Position numbers and translations under genes: made by a program. A stretch of 18,989 nucleotides of DNA. Origin: a bacterium. GTDB lineage: Bacteria > Bacteroidota > Bacteroidia > Bacteroidales > Muribaculaceae. The stretch lies in NCBI GenBank assembly GCA_004559845.1, contig SFWW01000012.1, forward strand, positions 1-18,989. The letters are read 5' to 3'. The notes below the pieces were generated by a model. That model saw nothing but the letters and a program-made list of their open reading frames with translations. It had not been told where the DNA came from and searched no databases. Shown here in pieces: positions 15,461 to 18,989 of this stretch; position 1 is the stretch's first letter, and every line of letters begins with the position of its first letter.

Positions 15461-16609
15461 ATGTTTAGATTTCCAATAAAAAAATTTCAAGAAACGCCCA
15501 CGCCGTTTTATTTCTACGATTTGAAATTGCTCAACAAAACGCTCGACGAAATCAACCGCCAAATCAAGGGATACCCCTACAAAGTGCACTACGCCGTGAA
15601 AGCCAACGGCAACAAAACCATTCTGGAAGAAATTGTGAAGAAGGGTTTTGGGGTCGACTTGGTGAGTGGCGGCGAAATTCAAGCAGCGCTGGCGGTGGGG
15701 TTCAACCCCAATGGCATGGTGTATTCAGGAGTGGGGAAAACCGACCCGGAAATTATGCTGGGGTTACAACACAATATCTTTAGCTTTAATGTGGAGTCGG
15801 TGCCCGAACTGGAAGTCATCAACGAGTTGGCAGGCAAATGCGGAAAAGTGGCTAATATCTCTATCCGCGTGAACCCTGATATCGACGCACACACCCATCG
15901 CTACATCACCACCGGCACAGCGGAAGATAAATTCGGTATCAATATCGAAATGCTGTCCACCGCTGTGAATGTGGCGCTCTCGTTGCCTAACATCCATTTG
16001 CGGGGCTTGCACTTCCATGTGGGCTCGCAAATCACCGATATGAAACCCTTTGGCATGCTCTGCGAAAGCGTAAACGGACTCCTCGACTATTTCGACCGAC
16101 ACGACATACACTTTGAGATGATTAATGTGGGGGGCGGATTAGGCATCGATTATCAAAAGCCCGACGTGAACAGCATCCCTGATTTCGAACACTTTTTCGA
16201 CATCTTCAAACGCCGACTCAAACTCCGAAAAGGACAAGAATTGCACTTTGAATTGGGACGCTCTATCGTGGCACAATGCGGCTCGCTCATTGCACGCGTG
16301 GTGTTCGTGAAAGAAAACCGCAACAAAAAGTTCATCATTCTCGATGCCGGAATGACCGACCTCATTCGACCCGCACTCTACCAAGCCTACCACCAAGTGC
16401 AAAACATCTCTTCAAGCGACACCGCCAGCGATGTATACGATGTGGTGGGACCCATCTGCGAATCAAGCGATGTGTTTATTAGCAACGAAAACTTACCCGT
16501 ATCGAAGCGAGGCGACCTCTTCGCCATTCGCTCAGCAGGTGCCTACGGCGAATCTATGGCTTCATGCTACAATATGCGCCACCTGCCCGGCGTAATGTTT
16601 CAACGCTAA
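15461..16609 (+). CDS. lysA: Diaminopimelate decarboxylase
   Basis: LysA decarboxylates meso-diaminopimelate to L-lysine with PLP. The 382-residue protein starts with the family's region around TPFYFYD. It has the PLP lysine Lys47 in HYAVKANGN, HFHVGSQ (184-190), the phosphate-binding GGGLG (224-228), catalytic Cys333 in GPICESSD and the C-terminal YGESMASCYNMR region. It starts 59 bases after hisIE on the same strand with no clear promoter of its own, so it may be read through from the his operon. Lysine and peptidoglycan synthesis both draw on its substrate. Confidence 0.95.
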   Translation: MFRFPIKKFQETPTPFYFYDLKLLNKTLDEINRQIKGYPYKVHYAVKANGNKTILEEIVKKGFGVDLVSGGEIQAALAVGFNPNGMVYSGVGKTDPEIMLGLQHNIFSFNVESVPELEVINELAGKCGKVANISIRVNPDIDAHTHRYITTGTAEDKFGINIEMLSTAVNVALSLPNIHLRGLHFHVGSQITDMKPFGMLCESVNGLLDYFDRHDIHFEMINVGGGLGIDYQKPDVNSIPDFEHFFDIFKRRLKLRKGQELHFELGRSIVAQCGSLIARVVFVKENRNKKFIILDAGMTDLIRPALYQAYHQVQNISSSDTASDVYDVVGPICESSDVFISNENLPVSKRGDLFAIRSAGAYGESMASCYNMRHLPGVMFQR

Positions 16610-16641
16610 ATTCTTGAGCCCATAAATGGTGTCCTCCTCAA

Positions 16642-16709
16642 AGCCATTACCCACAACTGCAATTCCGCAATGCAGTGGCTACAAAAACTGAAAAACCATT
16701 TTTTTTTTT
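16642..16709 (+). terminator. Possible terminator structure after lysA
   Basis: Nested inverted pairs AGCCA/TGGCT (16642-16646, 16676-16680) and ACTGCA/TGCAGT (16656-16661, 16671-16676) lie 33 bases after the lysA stop. The two right arms share one base, so both cannot form completely. The T-run at 16699-16709 starts 19 bases later, too far for a classical terminator. Confidence 0.25.
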
Positions 16710-16738
16710 GCAAAGCAACAAAAAAGTTATTACCTTTG
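16707..16738 (+). promoter_or_regulatory. Consensus Bacteroidota promoter for tRNA-Arg
   Basis: TTTG (16707-16710), 20 bases, then TACCTTTG (16731-16738) match both consensus boxes exactly. Transcription would start near 16745, about 75 bases before the tRNA. It is the best promoter match in the window. Confidence 0.75.
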
Positions 16739-16820
16739 CACTCGCAATCGACAATAGTCGAAAAAGCAACATAAACAATCTTACGGGAGTAAGGTGAATA
16801 TTCAGTTTTCCAAAATGTTT

Positions 16821-16894
16821 GGTTCGGTAGCTCAGCTGAATAGAGCAACAGCCTTCTAAGCTGTGGGTCCTGGGTTTGAGTCCCAGCCGAATCA
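16821..16894 (+). tRNA. tRNA-Arg (anticodon UCU, reads AGA)
   Basis: The 74-base gene folds as a standard cloverleaf. The acceptor stem GGTTCGG/CCGAATC has one G-U pair. The D stem is GCTC/GAGC. The anticodon stem ACAGC/GCTGT carries loop CTTCTAA, so the anticodon is TCT. The T stem is CTGGG/CCCAG with loop TTTGAGT. The discriminator is A and no CCA is encoded, as is common in this phylum. Confidence 0.96.
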
Positions 16895-16900
16895 CTAAAA

Positions 16901-16955
16901 AAAAATGCTAAATGTTTGTTTATCAGTTCAATAACAGATGTTTGGCATTTTTCAT
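16901..16955 (+). terminator. Intrinsic terminator after tRNA-Arg
   Basis: A 12-base arm at 16901-16912 (A-run, TGC, TAAA) pairs with 16941-16952, with one G-U pair, across a 28-base loop. The second arm ends in T5, with a further TTC and a T-rich tail. Its position directly after the tRNA fits termination. Confidence 0.5.
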
Positions 16956-16993
16956 TTGCCATTTTTTGCAATTTATTTTTTTAATCGATTTGT

Positions 16994-17066
16994 GGGGGCG
17001 CAAGATGCTGTGTTTTGGTTGGTTGTGCCCATTATATGCCGGAGGCTTGTCCCTTCCTGTGGGTGG
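16994..17066. repeat. Dispersed intergenic repeat, copy 2
   Basis: Bases 17011-17065 match 741-795 without gaps at about 45 of 55 positions, best over the block TATGCCGGAGGC and its flanks. GGGGCGCAA just upstream recalls the GGGCGCAA hairpin arm of copy 1, but its pairing partner has decayed. No coding potential is seen. It lies between tRNA-Arg and the ATPase gene. Confidence 0.5.
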
Positions 17067-17142
17067 ATTTTTTTCCGGCTTTTCTATGGTTGACTCCACT
17101 AATTTTCTATTGAAGCCCAAATTTTTCAAAAATTTTTTATCA

Positions 17143-17198
17143 AGTGTCTTTTATTTAAGGACAGAAATCACTAATTTTGTCCCTAAATAAAAGACACT
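17143..17198. repeat. 21-bp near-perfect inverted repeat ending at the ATPase start codon
   Basis: The left arm 17143-17163 and right arm 17178-17198 are reverse complements except at one position (20 of 21), with a 14-base loop. The core is AGTGTCTTTTATTTA. The right arm ends on the base just before the ATG at 17199. In RNA it would form a long hairpin against the start codon; in DNA it is a long palindrome suited to a dimeric binding protein or an element end. Confidence 0.9.
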
Positions 17199-18503
17199 AT
17201 GAAAAAGCAATATATCAAAACTCAAATTGCAATGCGTCAGGCAGAGTTCCCAACCCTCTTGAAAAAGCGTGAATGTCAACTGCCTATCGATGTGGATAAG
17301 ATTATCACCATACCGGGTGTGCGGCGTTGTGGAAAAACGTCGAGAATGGAGGGTGTGGTGAATGAGCTTCTGAATTCCGGTGTGGGCAGAGAAAGAATTT
17401 TGTGGGTGAGCTTTGATGATGAGCGATTTGTGAATATGATTCCCGACGAATTTGATTTGATTATTGAAGCCTATCGTGAAATGTATCCCCACATAGATAT
17501 GCAATCGGTGTATATTTTTTTCGATGAGATACAGCTCATCAACAATTGGGAATATTTCGTGATGAGGTTGTTTAAGCACTATTCCAAACACATATATATC
17601 AGCGGAAGCAATGCCACTATGCTCAGTAGCGAATTGAAGTCGGCACTGCGCGGTTGGCCCGATGAGCAGGAAACTTTGCCACTATCCTTTAAAGAATATT
17701 GCGTATTTAATGAAATAAACACGGAAAGTTGGTTGGAGGCCGATATGGCAAAATTGCGCAATGCTTTTGCCGCTTTCAATAATGAAGGAGGATTCCCGGA
17801 GGTGGTGCTCACGAATAATCCACTTCAAAAGACGAAGATGCTGCAAACGTATTTCGACACGATGCTACTGAAAGATTTAGTGGAACATTATAAATTGAAG
17901 AACATAGAAGCGCTACGCTATTTTCTTAAACGCATTATGGCAAACCTCACCAAGCCCACTTCCATCCGCGCAATTTTTGGCGATATCAAATCTCAGAATC
18001 TTAAAGTGGGCAAAAATGATTTATATGAGTGGGCCGGCTATGCTTGCAATATTTTCTTGTTTATCCGGGTACCAAACTTCAATAAGTCGCTTAAAAAGAT
18101 TGAGAGCTCGTTACCTAAGTATTATTGCATCGACAATGGATTATACTCTTCCGTGCTTCTTCCCCAGAGCGATGATGATGGTAAAAAACTTGAAAATACG
18201 GTGTTTCTCCACCTCTATAGGCACAAAACGCCCATCCAGCAAATTTTTTATTACCAGGGAAAAGCTGAATGCGACTTTTTGATTCAATCCGGAGTAAGCA
18301 TTGAGCAACTCATTCAAGTCACTTGGCGAATGGATAACGAGGAAACCCGAAAGCGAGAAATCAGAGGCTTGGTGGAAGCTGCTGAACTCACCGGATGCAA
18401 AAATTTATGTATCATCACTGCCGACACCCAAGAAGTGATAACCCTCGACAACGGATTAGAAATAAAAGTAATCCCCGCATGGCGCTGGCTATTAGAAAGG
18501 TGA
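17199..18503 (+). CDS. AAA_14/DUF4143-type ATPase
   Basis: The 434-residue protein has Walker A PGVRRCGKTS (Lys46), Walker B VYIFFDEIQ (Asp109-Glu110), the sensor-like ISGSNATML (about 135-142) and ALRGW...LPLSFKEY (about 149-167). These are the hallmarks of the AAA_14 ATPase domain usually joined to C-terminal DUF4143. The C-terminal region keeps nuclease-fold-like elements, LENTVFLHLYRH and GKAECDFLI, but the following strand reads LIQVTW without the lysine expected of an active PD-(D/E)xK site. Such ATPases are often present in many copies in Bacteroidota; their biological role is poorly known. The gene is preceded by a long hairpin reaching its ATG, has no recognisable promoter, looks more AT-rich than the his genes and is followed in frame by an RT-like fragment. 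Confidence 0.9.
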   Translation: MKKQYIKTQIAMRQAEFPTLLKKRECQLPIDVDKIITIPGVRRCGKTSRMEGVVNELLNSGVGRERILWVSFDDERFVNMIPDEFDLIIEAYREMYPHIDMQSVYIFFDEIQLINNWEYFVMRLFKHYSKHIYISGSNATMLSSELKSALRGWPDEQETLPLSFKEYCVFNEINTESWLEADMAKLRNAFAAFNNEGGFPEVVLTNNPLQKTKMLQTYFDTMLLKDLVEHYKLKNIEALRYFLKRIMANLTKPTSIRAIFGDIKSQNLKVGKNDLYEWAGYACNIFLFIRVPNFNKSLKKIESSLPKYYCIDNGLYSSVLLPQSDDDGKKLENTVFLHLYRHKTPIQQIFYYQGKAECDFLIQSGVSIEQLIQVTWRMDNEETRKREIRGLVEAAELTGCKNLCIITADTQEVITLDNGLEIKVIPAWRWLLER

Positions 18504-18620
18504 GCAAATCACATTGACCTTGCACCAAGGTCGCAACTTATCCGCTATCGCGACGACTACCGCATTTTCTGCAACGACAAGGTGCTGCCGGAGCGCATTC
18601 CCGCCCCCACCGAATCCCTC
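18504..18620 (+). pseudogene. Fragment resembling a reverse transcriptase (YRDD motif)
   Basis: Directly after the ATPase stop, and in the same frame, the sequence reads SQLIRYRDDYRIFCNDK at about 18534-18584. YRDD preceded by IR and followed by YRIF is the pattern around the catalytic YxDD box of some bacterial reverse transcriptases. No start codon, no other RT motif and no upstream fingers/palm region are present. The frame runs into a 9-bp repeat and stops at 18711. It is best read as a remnant of a lost or truncated RT gene. The match is short, so chance resemblance is possible. Confidence 0.35.
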
Positions 18621-18627
18621 ATCCAAC

Positions 18628-18672
18628 CTATAGAATCTATTCAATCTATTGGGTCTATAGCATCTATCCACC
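18628..18672. repeat. Degenerate 9-bp tandem array with core CTAT
   Basis: Five consecutive 9-base units begin with CTAT: CTATAGAAT, CTATTCAAT, CTATTGGGT, CTATAGCAT and CTATCCACC. They follow the RT-like fragment and are more diverged than the other arrays in the window. Confidence 0.7.
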
Positions 18673-18781
18673 CCGGAAATAGCAACATTCCCTTTTGGTC
18701 TTGCCTTTTGTGAACGCCATCCTTAATTTTGCCACCAAGTTCTTTGAAATGTTTACAAAAAAGCAATCCCGGCATCCACAT

Positions 18782-18835
18782 CAAGTGTTTCAAGTGTTTC
18801 AGGTGTTTCAAGTGTTTCGGGTGTTTCAGGTGTTT
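18782..18835. repeat. 9-bp tandem array CRRGTGTTT
   Basis: Six units run from 18782 to 18835: CAAGTGTTT (three), CAGGTGTTT (two) and CGGGTGTTT (one), all differing by A/G only. Open frames through it on either strand encode simple repeats (QVF or KHL) and have no other support. Between 18673 and the array nothing gene-like is seen. Confidence 0.9.
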
Positions 18836-18845
18836 CATGTTCGCT

Positions 18846-18879
18846 TTTGGACCACAAAACCGCCCGATTTTGGTCCAAA
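18846..18879. repeat. 9-bp inverted repeat TTTGGACCA
   Basis: TTTGGACCA (18846-18854) and TGGTCCAAA (18871-18879) are perfect reverse complements separated by 16 bases, just after the 9-bp array. It could be a weak terminator or a binding site. No U-tract follows, and the remaining 110 bases to the window end show no feature I can support. Confidence 0.5.
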
Positions 18880-18989
18880 TCCGAACAAAGCCGAAAAATC
18901 GTAACTATTCAGCTATGCAATAATATCATAAAAATTTAGGTTGGAACGACTGTGATTGTTTTGATTGGATTTGTTTGATATTTGCTTGA

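Noticed and set aside
17097..17178. Direct repeats CACTAATTTT (17097-17106 and 17169-17178) as an insertion footprint
   Set aside because: Ten A/T-rich bases repeated 72 bases apart are weak evidence, and the second copy lies inside the hairpin loop and arm rather than at an edge.
18641..18904. Frames on both strands across the right-end 9-bp array (KHL and QVF repeats)
   Set aside because: They consist mainly of repeat translation, overlap each other on opposite strands and have no family resemblance.

Overview
The window looks like chromosome from a member of the Bacteroidota, most likely order Bacteroidales. The reasons are five -7 promoter boxes of the Bacteroidota type TAnnTTTG (two with a well-spaced -33 element), A-rich start regions almost without Shine-Dalgarno sequences, and protein families typical of the group: a LysM protein resembling the C-terminal part of HU-LysM proteins, a 67K-type SppA next to LpxK, fused HisIE, and an AAA_14/DUF4143 ATPase. 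This is judged from sequence features only; I cannot name a species.

Left part (1-7127). A LysM membrane protein, probably cut by the window edge, reads rightward. All other genes here read leftward: a five-TM membrane protein, ddl and murF (D-Ala-D-Ala synthesis and its attachment to the peptidoglycan precursor), two tandem Pmp3/YqaE-like mini membrane proteins coupled to murF, a TlpA-like thioredoxin lipoprotein, and umuD-umuC (SOS-type translesion polymerase). umuC is bracketed by two short tandem-repeat arrays. One has 28 octamers in blocks separated by four identical 11-bp spacers and abuts its stop codon. The other is a 9-bp array filling the umuD-umuC gap.

Middle part (7128-16609). 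After a divergent 394-base intergenic region come rightward genes: sppA, lpxK (lipid A 4'-kinase), a purine nucleoside phosphorylase and thiL. A good promoter then drives hisH-hisA-hisF-hisIE with overlapping starts, followed by lysA. The His leader holds a 17-codon open frame with a strong Shine-Dalgarno sequence, and its stop overlaps the hisH start. Neither feature is seen elsewhere in the window.

Right part (16610-18989). This region looks accessory. A tRNA-Arg(UCU) with a consensus promoter and a likely terminator is followed by the second copy of a dispersed intergenic repeat. Next is a long near-perfect inverted repeat ending at the base before the ATG of an AAA_14/DUF4143-type ATPase. 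Downstream are an apparent reverse-transcriptase fragment (YRDD motif), two 9-bp tandem arrays and another inverted repeat.

The strongest candidates for something undescribed are the start-codon hairpin ATPase with its neighbouring RT-like remnant, the structured octamer array, and the coupled leader frame of the his operon.
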